Notes: generated by a model from the sequence alone, not told the origin. A stretch of 64,000 bases of DNA from Acanthacorydalis orientalis (GCA_034766995.1 CM068317.1:34632428-34696427); one strand, 5' to 3'. Positions 1 to 12,205 are shown, numbered from the stretch's first letter. Program-made: numbers and translations.

Positions 1-590
1 TACAATTTTGTCGTTATTCAAGTTATCATAGTAATTTTTTAGACCCTTGAAATCAAATATTTTTTTCTTTGAGATTCATTAACAAATATAATTAAAAATA
101 TGTATTGTTTAAGCAAGAATGATATAAATACATTGTCCATTGAATTGCCCTCTAAAATCGTTTTTCATTGCTTTTAGTTTACGACTTGTATTTTTTTAAT
201 AAGAAAAAATTTACAGTGAATTCTTAAAGAGTTTAGAGCTTGATATTTTTATGAAGAAACCTTAATCAAAAGAAAAAAAATAAAGTGTATAACAATATTT
301 ATTAAATTAATTTCTGTTTTCCAAGATTTACATATTTCTTATTATATAATTTATAAAACATTTAAAATAACACTCCAATTAAAGTTAATTTTGATAGAAA
401 ATTTTAAAATTATATGTGATATTTCAATTCAATAGTTTTATTTTATTATTTTTTCATACATATTTAATATTTACTTGCATTATATTATTTTATAAAAAAA
501 ATTATATAAGATTAAATTTAACAGTTGCATGAAAATTTAATATAATTTATTTTTGATTTTATAAAAAAGGAAGACTATTTATTACACATT
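1..590. other. AT-rich sequence, no gene seen
   Basis: Unique AT-rich DNA dominated by A and T runs. I see no long open frame, splice site of note or repeat unit. It lies upstream of the candidate exon at 649-703 and would be its 5' flank or 5' UTR if that exon is real. Confidence 0.5.
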
Positions 591-648
591 TATAAGCGGT
601 TCTTCGTATGAAAATTAGAAATCAGACAAGTATAAATAAGCAATACAA

Positions 649-703
649 ATGTATAATCTTATCCGTCGATATTTCAAACGTTCAACGAGTATGTCTAGTA
701 CAG
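649..703 (+). CDS. candidate first coding exon ending in a consensus splice donor (unrecognised protein)
   Basis: An ATG at 649 opens 18 codons plus one base (MYNLIRRYFKRSTSMSST, then a split codon) and runs straight into CAG|GTAAGT at 701-709, a full match to the metazoan 5' splice consensus. An in-frame TAA at 637-639 lies just upstream, so this ATG is the first possible start. The bases before it (ACAA) resemble the preferred insect start context. The peptide is basic (RRYFKR) and Ser/Thr-rich and is not compositionally trivial, unlike most frames here. A TATAAATA at 631 is too close to the ATG (about 18 bases) to be its promoter and is probably chance. I do not recognise the protein. No matching downstream coding exon was found, so the next one would lie far to the right. 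A chance ATG before a strong unused donor cannot be excluded. Confidence 0.35.
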
Positions 704-709
704 GTAAGT
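704..709 (+). promoter_or_regulatory. consensus 5' splice site (CAG|GTAAGT)
   Basis: CAG at 701-703 followed by GTAAGT gives full complementarity to the U1 snRNA 5' end at the positions that matter. It is the strongest donor I found in the window on either strand. It marks the proposed start of a very long + strand intron. Confidence 0.45.
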
Positions 710-1060
710 AATGGAAACGTACGTGCAATGTACAGTTGATCCATTGCTTTACATACGATTCTGCAAAGGAACCATTAAGTGGCAAGTAATGCAAAGCATG
801 TACTTCTTAACATCAGATGTGGAGGATTCAATATCGTCACAGTAACACGTACAGGCAATATATAATGCATTTACATGAAATAAGATACATTGCAACCACG
901 GGTATGGGAGGAAGTAGTGAGTGTTTGTATTATTGGTACAAGTACATTGATTTAATACTTGCACTACATAGAGAATTATTCATTTTGTCCGTACATGCAT
1001 CAGTCGATGTAGATTTATTTGAATTTTACTAAATGAATAAGATATTCCTTTGAGTGTTCA
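704..1060. other. sequence-complex island downstream of the candidate exon
   Basis: About 350 bases with far fewer homopolymer runs and more C and G than the surroundings, including repeated GTAC and TGCA-type motifs. Short frames are open on both strands (817-1032 + and 749-964 -), but neither looks like a known protein. It may be a conserved intronic element linked to the adjacent exon. Confidence 0.3.
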
Positions 1061-1224
1061 ATATTTCATTACGATAATTCTATTCATCAAGATATCTTTA
1101 TTTGCATATTTAATTACCGGTTTGATGTCAGATTAATTACATACATATATTTTAGTCATGATATATAGATTTTATTATAAATGAACATTAAAATTGAACA
1201 TTTTCTACAATGAAAGCATGAAAT

Positions 1225-1227
<3 letters not shown>

Positions 1228-1271
<44 letters not shown>
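1228..1271. repeat. (TA)n microsatellite
   Basis: About 22 uninterrupted TA dinucleotides in AT-rich DNA. Confidence 0.95.
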
Positions 1272-1275
<4 letters not shown>

Positions 1276-2692
1276 TTGATATATTTGAAATATTATTTAA
1301 TAATCAGTAGCACATATTTAATCTGATGAATTTTTTTATAATTTTTTCAAATGTTACCGTTTAAATGAACGTTTATTGAATTATAAACACCTTTTACCAA
1401 TTTAAATAAATGTAAAAAAATCTATATATAAAATTAAATAAAATACAAAAAAAACACAGTTTATTTCATAAATTTACAAATATCATAGTTTCAATTTAAT
1501 TACCTACTGTGTTGAAATATTTAATCTACAAAAAAAATGAGTTTTAGTTAAGACTTTGTAAGTGTATTTTTATGTATCTGTAGGTTTTTTTATATTGATA
1601 ACAGTAATATTAATGGTATACTTAATTACATCCAATAATAGAACTCTTTAGTTATGATCAAACTGTTAAATAAAATAATAAGTAGTATAGTTAAAATACT
1701 TTATTGTTAGTACAGCAGTAAATCTAGTACTTAAGACGATTGACTATGTACAAATAATGTTAGGTCATTATTCTAACTGTATCTGTTTTAAATCATTTTA
1801 TTATTTTTTTAGAAACTGTACTCTATTGCTCAACTAATAAGTATTACACTCAACGTTTTTTTTATAATATTTAATTGCATTTGTTCTTTTTTAAAATATA
1901 TGTACATATTTTTAACAAGAATAATATTTTAGAATAGTGATAAGATATAACGTTGTGTATGATTTTATATCTGTTTTTAAATATTTTTTTGTACAAACGA
2001 AAATAATATCTATATAAAATATTGAATGGATTAATTGCGTTTTCATATCTCTCTCTTAAAATATATTTACTGTTTTCTAATTGTGATTAGAAGTGTTCAA
2101 CAAAATTAATTTTATGTTTTTCCTGTTTTCTTATCATTAATTTATTGTCTAAAGATAGTTGTAAATTAACACTTGAATCAGTAGATAATATTGTATTAAT
2201 TTATTTTTAACTTTACATCGCTGAGAATTTGTTGCTGATAAAAATATATTTTTATCAGTCTAATTTATTTTATAAAATAAATAGATTTGAGTAGTTTCAT
2301 CGTAAACTTATACATTATAGTAAGTATAAAAATAATATTTTATTAAAAAAATGTATTTACTCCTTACTAGAACCAACTCTGATGAAATTACAGTTCATAT
2401 TACTTCATTCTATATTTAGTGAAATTCTTTCTTGTTAATTTTTTAGTTTGATTTATACAAAAATATTTTTTATTTATTTATACAATACTGGTTAAAATAA
2501 TTCAATTATATAAAAAGATATCTACAAAAATAATTATAAAGATAATCAAATTTATTATAATTTTTATTTCTGGAAAGAAATTTTATACTCTCAATTATTT
2601 TTTAGAAATTCGTGATAATCGTTTCATAAAGAGATACAAATTATTTTTATCTGATTTCACGAGGCATGTGTAATTTATTAAAGTCTTTAATT

Positions 2693-2720
2693 CATAGTCT
2701 TTAATTTATTAAAGACTATG
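2693..2720. repeat. perfect 13-bp inverted repeat with 2-base loop
   Basis: CATAGTCTTTAAT and its exact reverse complement ATTAAAGACTATG are separated by TT. The outer sequence TAATTTATTAAAG occurs again just upstream (2671-2683), so the palindrome probably arose by a local inverted or template-switch duplication. Confidence 0.8.
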
Positions 2721-2960
2721 GTACATATTTATGAATATTTTAAAATTCTTATTGTAGTTAATAATATTCAAATTATTTCATACTCTACTCTGCACTTTCT
2801 TGTACTTCTATTTTAATTATTGTTAGTTATAGTATCTGAGAAAACGTCTTTTATCTTATTTTTATAATCAACTTCTGGTTTATAGTTTATCCATTCCATC
2901 TACCCTTTTAGTATTTCCATTATCTATTATTTATGCGTTAATATGTGCCTTAGAAAATAT

Positions 2961-2977
2961 ATTTTTTTCTTTTTCAG
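2961..2977 (+). promoter_or_regulatory. 3' splice acceptor-like site
   Basis: A long T/C run (ATTTTTTTCTTTTTCAG) ends in AG at 2976-2977. The following bases, GTTATT, are not a good donor and no open exon follows, so this is probably a decoy acceptor. Confidence 0.2.
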
Positions 2978-3467
2978 GTTATTCCATAACATTTTTCATT
3001 TTTTTTTGTACTCTCACTTTATCTATAAATCTTATTTTAAGAATTTTGATGTGTCAAGTTGCAGAATCTCCCGATGACTTCTTTTCGACGCACTGAATTA
3101 TTCATATCTCTCTCCTTATCAAGTCAAATTCCATAATTATTATTAAATACATTCTTTGTTTAAATAGTTTGACGAATACTTACTTTAACACTTCTACCAT
3201 ATATACTGACCTTCCTTTTGTAATAGGTAAATTCTTCACATACTTTTTGGAAGATTTGATTATTAAGTCTTACCTGTTTTCTTTCCTCGTTTAGCCTGTT
3301 GGAAATTAATATTTGAGTTTTTTCTGTGTTAATTCACTTTTAATCAAACTGTAAAGTTTAAATATTAAAATAAAACAATGTGAATTAGTATTTATTTGAG
3401 TCAAATTAGAGTATTTTTATGTATATGTTTAATACTAAACATGAGTTTTATTATAAATAAGATGTAC

Positions 3468-3525
3468 ATATATATATATATATATATACATATACATACA
3501 CATATACACATACATACATATATAT
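3468..3525. repeat. compound (TA)n/(CATA)n microsatellite
   Basis: A pure TA run followed by interrupted CATACA and CATATA units. Confidence 0.9.
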
Positions 3526-3628
3526 TGGTCAATTTTATAGTATGAATTTTCTTTTTCATGATTACATTTTCTTTTTTGTACTTAAATGTATTGTTCTTTG
3601 GATGCCATTTATTTTTAGATATTTTAAG

Positions 3629-3632
<4 letters not shown>

Positions 3633-3691
<59 letters not shown>
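3633..3691. repeat. (TA)n microsatellite
   Basis: About 29 TA units without interruption. The - strand frame of 80 codons over it is mostly Tyr-Ile repeat and is not a gene. Confidence 0.95.
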
Positions 3692-3694
<3 letters not shown>

Positions 3695-3829
3695 TATATA
3701 ATGTGTACTGTATTTACTTTAATGTGCGAATTTGTATACTGGTTGATGTGTACATGAATTTGCACGTAATGAATAAAATAATTGACGCACTCAATATTAA
3801 ACAAATTTGCTTAAAACTGAACATAGAGG

Positions 3830-4180
3830 TTGACCTTTAACGAGGAAAGCGTTTGTAGCGGAATTTGTTAAATTATTAACTTAATGTGTTTGTTAATGGT
3901 AGTTGACAATCATGATGACGGTCATGATGATGACGATAATAATGACGAGTAAAATGATGTCGTACGAGAACACATCACAGGCTACTCAACAGTTAATGGT
4001 ACTTGCAGCAGCATTATTTCGATGCTTAATTATATTACGCTCATTAATTTTCATACGGAGGTCTGTTTTAATTATATTTTTATTGTTTTATTGCTTGTTT
4101 AAATTAATAAAATGTTGTGAAGACCCTTGTTGCGGATACAGCTTGACTATGATTTATATTTTCCTAAGTACATGAATGAG
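3830..4180. other. sequence-complex island with ATGACG-type repeats
   Basis: The left part (3903-3965) is a degenerate array of ATGACG/ATGATG units. The right part is less AT-biased unique sequence. A + strand frame of 90 codons spans it, but its N-terminus is a Met-Thr-Ile repeat encoded by the array and the rest is an unrecognised hydrophobic stretch. I treat it as non-coding, possibly a conserved element. Confidence 0.3.
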
Positions 4181-4849
4181 AACAAATTTGAATATTTGTA
4201 TCGATAATTAGTGTTATATTAATATATTAAAAGGTTTACATTTTATGTGTACTGTTTTGGGTTAATTATTATTTTATACTGCTTATCCCTTATTGCTTAC
4301 CCTTTATGTACCAATATACATATTTAATATTTATAATATATTAATACCATTACTTTTTACTACGTGGGATTCGTATATAAACAAGCAGATAAAATAACTC
4401 ACAATATGAACGGTAATATTAAATTGCACGGACAAATGGAAAAAAATGTTTTTTTTTATTATTATTTTTTACATATATAATGTTTCACCATAATAATATG
4501 TATTTTTCCATGTTATGTTTATTATTTATATTTAAGTATTTGGTATATACGTTGATATGTAGAATAATATTAATCGAAATATTAAATTGCCTGAATTATT
4601 AAATAAGTTCTTAATAAACAATAACTGTAAATACAATTAATAATAATGTAAAGCGCTGAAAATTCAGTACTGAAATTTTCAATGATGACATTTTTGAAAT
4701 AATGTAAAAAATAGAACTGTTCAAATTTTGTAACAATGCAAATACAGTATTAAAAATTCTTAATTTAATAATAGTATTTTGTTCATTATTTTAAATAAGT
4801 TGAGAAATTCAATAAAGTATATAACAATATCATAGAATAGTTCCTGTTT

Positions 4850-4855
<6 letters not shown>

Positions 4856-4915
<60 letters not shown>

Positions 4916-4917
4916 AT
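4856..4917. repeat. (TA)n(TG)n compound microsatellite
   Basis: About 23 TA units run into six TG units. Confidence 0.95.
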
Positions 4918-5827
4918 AAATATTAAAATTAGAAATAGTTATGCATATACTAGTACAAAAGTTACACAAAATCTTTGTTTGACGTAGGTTTTGTAGTGGG
5001 AGGATTTGATATACACTACTAAAGATGTTCGTAATTTTTGTAAGTGGTCTTCAGAAGTCAGTGAATTATATTAAGTGGTTTGATAGTGTAGCCTCTTTGG
5101 TACCCATCGCTACCTTTTTCAACTATTTGTTAAAGAATAATTAATTTATTGATTGTTAAACAATATGCTGAAACACATGCCAAAATGTTGAATGTTAATA
5201 ATACTGAAACACTTGAAATTGAAAATTTATGCATTGTATATTTTAGTTCATTTCTTATATCTTTATCGCGATATAAAATAAATATAACAATCTATGTGCA
5301 CTTTACACCTGAAGATTTTCTATTTTTAATTGCATAAATAAAATATTTATAATAATATAATTATTTTCTTTCTATTTTAGTATGTTTTTGTGGCATCGTA
5401 TGTTTCATATTTTTTTAATATATTATAACTCTTAATAAAATAAAGTTACATTTAAATTATATTCTTTGTTAAAAACAAAATATATTAGAAATATCTCCCA
5501 TGAAATGTAATTTATATAGACAGTCTACTACATCAATTTTAAGATATATAAGAAGGTAGACTAAAAATAAATACAAACACTTTCAGATATCTTCAACTGT
5601 CAGTACAAGTACTACTAGGTAACTGACATGTGTCATAGTGTGTAGGAGTTCGAATTCAGTACACAACCGACCTTCGTGATAAGGTTTTCCATTCACTTAG
5701 CTGACTAATGTTTTTCACGGAATCGTTCATTCTTTCTGACACATTAAAATATTCGTAAAAATTGATATTCAGTAAGGGTAATATTTAAATAATAATGTCA
5801 GTCACATATTCAGGTATACGTGTGTTT

Positions 5828-5875
5828 ATATATATATATATATGTTTGTATATATATATGTATATATATATATAT
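5828..5875. repeat. interrupted (TA)n microsatellite
   Basis: Three short TA runs are separated by TG and TTG interruptions. Confidence 0.85.
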
Positions 5876-6324
5876 AATTTAAATGCGATCGTTATTAGTA
5901 CAATTATGTTATGTACTTGTCTATAAATTAATTGATAAATCTTTTTGTGTTATTTTTACAAATATTTCAATTTATATTGGAATTGTATCTTGTTCGATAA
6001 CACATTTTACCTTGTTTGTAAATATTACATTTTTGTATATCTTTAATTGAATATTCTGTATTGTTTTATTATTCAATAGATTTTCTTTTTATATGAAATA
6101 TGTTTCAACGTAGTAATACATTCGTTTGGGTTTCAGAACATTTATAATAGCTTGTCTTTTTATATCTGTCAGGAAAAGAAAAAGATATTTTTCAATTTTC
6201 TCTGTGTTATTTAATTTAATAAATAAACTGTCTGATATTGTCCATTCTCGTATCGTTTTTCCAATTTCCTTTTTTTACAAAAGGATATTTATGTATGTAG
6301 CTAGTATTTGTTTTATTTGAAATG

Positions 6325-6327
<3 letters not shown>

Positions 6328-6387
<60 letters not shown>
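6328..6387. repeat. (TA)n microsatellite
   Basis: About 30 TA units, uninterrupted. Confidence 0.95.
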
Positions 6388-6390
<3 letters not shown>

Positions 6391-6786
6391 CTCAATGCTA
6401 AGTTATATATTCTATATTGGAAGTTAATAAGATACATCAGAAGCCAAAAGGTTAATACGGCAAACTACTGACTCATATATCATAAGTTTAAGTTTGTGTT
6501 TAGTTTCTAGGAAATGTCACTTTTGATTAAATAACTTATTATCTCTAAATTATTAATGAGCTTTATAGGTAGCATTTCAAAATACTTTAAATTTTATAGA
6601 ATAAAAAAGTGTAATCGATTTAAAATATTTACTTGGTTTCTAAATTTTTTAAGATTTATATTACATGTGGGAATCAATTCGTATGTTCAATTTCAACATA
6701 TATTTAGTTTTCACTGAGTTGATATAAATGAATTAATTGTAAATATACAATTAATAGTCTTATGTCAAGTATTAAGTTAATATTAA

Positions 6787-6792
6787 TATGTA

Positions 6793-6850
<58 letters not shown>
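6787..6850. repeat. (TA)n microsatellite
   Basis: An interrupted start (TATATATG) is followed by a pure run of about 26 TA units. Confidence 0.95.
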
Positions 6851-6851
<1 letters not shown>

Positions 6852-6949
6852 TTATGTGTGTATGTGATAAATGTGGTCGTAGTCAATTGAACAATAATCA
6901 AAACATTATAAACCAAAAACACACATCGACATCCACCCATGCATTCTTG

Positions 6950-7340
6950 CTTTGTAAAACTATAATGTGAAAGCCACAACATATCCGCAAAAGAGCAGGC
7001 GCCATCATCATCAACAACAACGGTAACATCAACAAACCAACCTTCCATTTATTCTTCATGCGAGCAACCTATAACAACGTTGAAACGAAACCGAACGGAA
7101 CGCTAACTCTGCTGTAGGAATTTAAAACTTTTCTTCTGCACATACACACACACACATACGTATATACATACAAACGATGTAACTTTCAAATTAAAACAAT
7201 TCGAGCGTACGAACGTTCCACAACCGATACATGTGAAACTTAAACTATTTCTCCTTAACGTGAAGTTTTAGGGTATACGTTTAACGATTCTCCCCCATTA
7301 GTAAAGAGTGTAGAGCCGGTGTTTAGATGTAACTATGACT
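6950..7340. other. sequence-complex, GC-richer island
   Basis: About 390 bases with mixed composition, including CAACAACAACGG and CATCATCATC triplet runs, paired CGAACG-type motifs and a short (CA)n run near 7144. The - strand frame of 114 codons across it mixes TA-repeat translation with unrelated sequence and is not convincing. It is a candidate conserved regulatory element. Confidence 0.3.
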
Positions 7341-8740
7341 GTAGTTACGTACTTCTCTAAAAGAATAATCCAATCGTATACAATTAATTTGTGTTAAACT
7401 TCTACTTGCCTCCTAACAGGTTTTAATCTCACTTTTCTGTTTTCTTTACACGGAGCAATCATTGATACATACATTAGAAATGTATTAAACTTACGTTGAA
7501 AGTATCACTAAAATACTTAAATACTATACAAAAAAATATAGAATATTCATCTAAATTTCAATACATTTTTAGCATTAAATTGAATTTATAATTCAATTAA
7601 TGAGATTCCATGAATAAGTCACATATTTAAAAATAAATGTACAATTTTCTATGAAATAAACTGAAATGAAATAAAATGAAATGAAATTTAATCAGTAATT
7701 AAAACAAGCTAAAAATGGTGTAGGAAACGAAAATTTTAAATAAAAAGATTATTTGATTTATATGTAATTTTATTTTATTGCTTCTTATATTTGGTTAAAC
7801 TATTTCAAAATATAAAACATAATTCAACTTTATTTTTGTGGCAAACCTCACCATACATTATTAATTTAAATAAGTAATTCATAAGGATTTTAATTTGTTA
7901 AAAAAAATTCCAAAAAATATACCTTTAAATTATTACATTTTTAAAAGTTGTATTAGTATGTCATTAATAAACTAAAATAATATTATTATTTTATAGAAAC
8001 TGAAATTAAATGCAAATTAACATAGAAAATGTATAAACTAGAAGTAAAGTATATTAGAAATTAAGTTATTTTTTATTTTATTTTTTTTTACTTTCACAGT
8101 AAAAATAAATTTATTTCAAAAAGAATACAGTACAAATTGTATCATCGAAACTATAGAAGTCAAAAAATATAATATTTTACTAAAAATCAATGAAAATTTT
8201 GCATAGTAGCGATTAAATATTTAAAATAAAAATAAATATTATATTTAATAAATATTAATAATAAAATGTAAGGATCTCAGAAAGTTGAAAATTTTTTTAT
8301 TGATTTTAACATTATGAACAAAACAAGTAATTATTCTTACAACATGGTTTAAAATAACAAGGTTGACGAAATAGGTATAAAAACTAAAAAAGACGATCTT
8401 AAATAGATTACGATTTACAATACTCTCAATGAAAACAAGCAATGAGAACTATGAATTGCATTATTGTAAGAAAGCACATCAATTTATTTATTATTAATCT
8501 AAAAAGCTTAATTTTAGAATAAGATAATATTTATTTTTTAAAAAGTATATTCTATTATAGCTAAATATACAAATAATATATCCTTAAACAAATATTTTGC
8601 ATTTAACAATTATTGAAGTATACTTATTTTAATTTGCTTAAAAATATATTATTATTACCAAACATATAAATTACGCTATACTGAATTCTAATAAAATAAC
8701 CAATATCAAACATATTTGGCAAACATGATTAAAATTACAA
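7340..8740. other. AT-rich sequence, no gene seen
   Basis: Includes tandem (AAATG)n-like units at about 7660-7690. Otherwise unique AT-rich DNA. Confidence 0.5.
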
Positions 8741-8960
8741 CTTGTACTTCGTGTTTATGTTGATGCTCTCATTGTTGTACTCAGGTCGCTCTGACTGCTT
8801 GTTAGAGTCTGGACATTGCTTTAGGGAACAAGTGACATGCATATAAAACATCACTAATCACAATACTAAACAAGGAATAACTAGTAAAACTAGCTCAGAG
8901 ATGCTGCAAATTAGCTAACTAACTTCACAGATGAACAAAATACAAAACGTGTTTATTTTA
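8740..8960. other. sequence-complex island
   Basis: About 220 bases with clearly lower AT bias than both flanks, including a GGTCGCTCTGACTGC stretch. No frame of useful length. It could be a conserved element or part of an old repeat. Confidence 0.25.
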
Positions 8961-8998
8961 GGAATTGTGTTAGTTGGATAATAATAATTAAACATAAT

Positions 8999-9001
<3 letters not shown>

Positions 9002-9030
<29 letters not shown>
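9002..9030. repeat. (TA)n microsatellite
   Basis: About 14 TA units. Confidence 0.95.
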
Positions 9031-9032
<2 letters not shown>

Positions 9033-9266
9033 TTGTATATTTTTGTATTTATTATTTTATTAAAAGTAAAATCAAATTAAAAGTATAAACAGACATCTCT
9101 ACACACCTAACCAGTCCAGACGCATAAATCATTCGAACGAAGGTATTTTTAAAGCTGGGAGCGAATAAGTAAAAGGCAGGTGTAAAAATATTGTTTGAAA
9201 ACTGTTAGCTGAAATTCAATTTAAAATAGCCGGAAGGAATATCTTAATGTTGATAATTGCTTGTGT

Positions 9267-9270
<4 letters not shown>

Positions 9271-9329
<59 letters not shown>
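9271..9329. repeat. (AT)n microsatellite
   Basis: About 29 uninterrupted AT units. Confidence 0.95.
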
Positions 9330-9333
<4 letters not shown>

Positions 9334-9480
9334 TTAGAATAAATTAGTTTATTTTTTCAATATATTTTAAGAAAATATTTGTTTTAGAATTTCAAACATT
9401 CAATGAATTCTATATAAATGTTTTATTAACATTTATATTTATACACTAATTTTCGTAGATTTTTTTTATGATATTTTAGG

Positions 9481-9481
<1 letters not shown>

Positions 9482-9532
<51 letters not shown>
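9482..9532. repeat. (TA)n microsatellite
   Basis: About 25 uninterrupted TA units, only 150 bases from the previous tract. Confidence 0.95.
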
Positions 9533-9536
<4 letters not shown>

Positions 9537-11234
9537 AAAATCTCAAATTATTTCGGAACAAATACAGTATTTTTACTTATATATTTTACAAATAGATTTG
9601 AGCAAATGCCTTTAAAAATATATAAATGTCAATAAATTAATTTTAGAATGAAGTAATTTATAGAAATTTCGAATTAATTAATTATTCTGAAAAAACTAAA
9701 TCCAAGAATATAAATATTTACTTATAAAAGTTTTAATTTTTTATAAAATATTTGAAACTTGAACATTTTGTATATTTCATTTTTTAATTATTTTAAAAAT
9801 ATTAGTATAAAAATAATAAAAAAATCAAACTATAACTATTTTTTAAAAAAATACGTATTAAAAATATTCTTTCAATTGTTTTATTCTGTGTTGAATTGAA
9901 TTTATTTATTTGTATTTAATGCGTTGTGTATTATTTTGTATTCAGTGTACTGTTTATGTAAGAAATATTTAATAAAAATTACAACACTTGCTGATGTTAA
10001 AAAAAGAAATGTTTAATTATATGTGTGTTTTATTTAAGATATAAATACCATACGTTTCACATTTTTCTAGTAGGAATTCTTAAATAAACGTGTAATTACC
10101 TCTATTTATCAAAAAAATAATCACTGAAAAATTCATCTTGAATGCATTTTCCTCACTACGGAATAATTCTATTACACTTTTATAATTGAATGTGAAACAT
10201 TACACTTAAGAAGCATTATGCTTAAAAAAAGCTAATAGTATTATCTTCTATAAAGCTTCTGTTAATCATCATTACAATTGTATGTACACAGATGTATTCA
10301 TACACATACTTGTGTATATGCCTCAGTGTGACTGTCATAAACATTTTCATGCTGTATTTTTATTTTAATATTATCATTCACTATCTCTGTTATTATCATA
10401 TACTTCCCATCAAAGCAAGCATTTTATATAGAAGCATTTGCATCAAATTATTAAAATTACAGTCATTTATGTATATTGCAAATTTAATGCTATTAGTTTT
10501 AGTCCTTTTTAACATAAAATCCCTATTAGTAATCTTTAAAAAACTTTATTATTTAGAAAAAAATGTCATTCATATCTCGGTACAGATCATACTATATATA
10601 TATATAAAGTAAAATTGAAAAGTAATGATATTGAATAACTTTAAAAAGAGCATAACTGAAGAAACCGGTTTATCTCTTAAAGAATATTGTTTATTAGAAT
10701 TTTTTGCCTGGAAGTTAACTTGTGGTGAGATACACGAACTGTATTTTAATTTAATCACTTTGAATCAAAGAATACTTGAGAATATATCGATCTTAAAAGA
10801 TTTTTTTTATACAAGATAAGAAAAAAACAGGATTGATTTTATTATTTTTATAACAATAATTTCATATTTTTCACTGTTTTGTTAAAATTAAATCATTAAA
10901 TATCAGAAGATTGGATTTTGTTTATTTTGGATTATAAATCTTTTTAATTATCCTCATTTAGTTAAATAAGGATAGAATGTACCAAACAATACATTTTGAT
11001 TGATAATTGGTTAAATTTTTTCTCATATCTAGAAGTATAAAATATAATCAAATATGTATTTTTAAATATTTTTTTACCTAAAGAGATTATTTTAAAGGTG
11101 ATTAATATTAAAAATGTGTGTATAAACTTAAGAATAAGTATTGAATTATCTGTAATATTTTATAAAAAATAGAGTTTCTATATAATATTATTATCTTTTT
11201 TTCCTTTTTCATATTTCAATGAACATACTCATAC

Positions 11235-11245
11235 CTCTCTCTCTC

Positions 11246-11295
<50 letters not shown>
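11235..11295. repeat. (CT)n(TA)n compound microsatellite
   Basis: About six CT units lead into TA units with one ACA interruption. It lies about 50 bases upstream of the splice-like site at 11344. Confidence 0.95.
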
Positions 11296-11298
<3 letters not shown>

Positions 11299-11327
11299 CA
11301 TATACATGTTTAAAATATGTAAATAAT

Positions 11328-11350
11328 TCCTTTTTTTGTTGCAGGTAACA
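11328..11350 (+). promoter_or_regulatory. candidate recursive splice site (acceptor fused to donor)
   Basis: A pyrimidine tract (TTCCTTTTTTTGTTGCAG) ends at 11344 and is followed at once by GTAACA. The acceptor half is strong; the donor half lacks G at position +5 and is weak. In Drosophila, ratchet points in giant introns have the form pyrimidine tract-CAG|GTAAGT. This site is a partial match and weaker than the one at 38454. Confidence 0.25.
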
Positions 11351-12156
11351 CAACATTCAATGTATATAATCTTTAAAACGGTAATGTACTCCTATAATTT
11401 AATAACTTTTATTACTGTTTAAACTATTTTTGTATTAATTATTTTTAAACAGCTTATATGTAAAGGAGGTATTAGTTAGTTAAAGTATCATATATTTAAA
11501 ATCTGTTTGCAATTCAAAATATGAATGTAATTAATAATAATGTACTGTTAATTATTTCAAATTTTTGTATAATAAAAACATATTTTGAATTTTTAATGAG
11601 AATGAATAAACAAGTACTTACAATTTACAAAATTGCAATACATTATTTAAGCTATTACTGATATTAAAATTGTGTTGATTCTGTTGACTAGTTTATGAAT
11701 ATTTCAATATATTAACTGGTCAATGCTTCGAAACAGTACTATTATGAAAATGAATTCATAAATAACATGGATTTTCTATTGTAATATTTCAATACTTTTA
11801 ATTGATTTGTATGAATCATAATTACTGCTAGAAAAGAATACTAAGAGTAATTAAGAGAACGGTTATTCTTATTCACTGTCAAATAAATTCTATTCGAACG
11901 TTAAATGAATATTTTATTAAGATTCGGCCACAAAAAAAAACAAGTTTGCACATCACGAAAGGTTGAAGACCGAAAAGATATGTTTCACCTGACGGTTCGA
12001 CAGTAAACAAGATATATAAGACAATGGGTATCTAATCAACTAGAATTAAATTACGAAATTGATAAGTGACTCATTATATTTTTATATTATGCGGATAAAA
12101 GAAGTATTATTTCATGAATTATTTATGATTGATTTTCTCAGCTGAACACAAATGTG

Positions 12157-12160
<4 letters not shown>
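11350..12160. other. AT-rich sequence, no gene seen
   Basis: Unique DNA. A slightly more complex part at 11910-12010 has no recognisable frame. Confidence 0.45.

Positions 12161-12163
<3 letters not shown>

Positions 12164-12205
<42 letters not shown>
12164..12205. repeat. (TA)n microsatellite
   Basis: About 21 TA units. Confidence 0.95.

Larger units (their letters stand above)
1060..2960. other. AT-rich sequence with one TA tract and one hairpin
   Basis: No gene seen. It contains the microsatellite at 1228-1271 and the palindrome at 2693-2720; the rest is poly-A/poly-T-rich unique sequence. Confidence 0.5.
2978..3830. other. AT-rich sequence with compound TA repeats
   Basis: No gene seen. 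It holds the tracts at 3468-3525 and 3633-3691 and a possible - strand microexon at 3274-3295 (see findings). Confidence 0.45.
4180..6950. other. AT-rich sequence with several TA tracts
   Basis: No gene seen. Tracts lie at 4856-4917, 5828-5875, 6328-6387 and 6787-6850. The stretch 5590-5730 is slightly more complex but carries no frame or motif I recognise. Confidence 0.45.
8960..11230. other. AT-rich sequence with TA tracts
   Basis: No convincing gene. Frames at 10292-10612 (+, 106 codons) and 10625-10819 (+, 64 codons) are open but have AT-driven composition (Ile, Leu, Phe, Tyr), and I recognise no domain. Tracts are at 9002-9030, 9271-9329 and 9482-9532. Confidence 0.4.

Noticed and set aside
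631..640. TATAAATA as a promoter for the 649 frame
   Set aside because: It lies about 18 bases before the ATG, so transcription would start at or after the ATG. Such motifs are expected by chance in this composition.
3562..3804. Open frames rich in Tyr-Ile repeats here and over every long TA tract
   Set aside because: They are direct translations of (TA)n microsatellites on one or both strands, with no other protein-like sequence.
5646..5662. GAGTTCGAATTC resembling a tRNA T-loop
   Set aside because: It is an EcoRI-like palindrome context with no cloverleaf around it.
10292..10819. Two adjacent + strand frames of 106 and 64 codons
   Set aside because: Composition follows the AT-rich background, with no domain, no conserved motif and no suitable splice sites.
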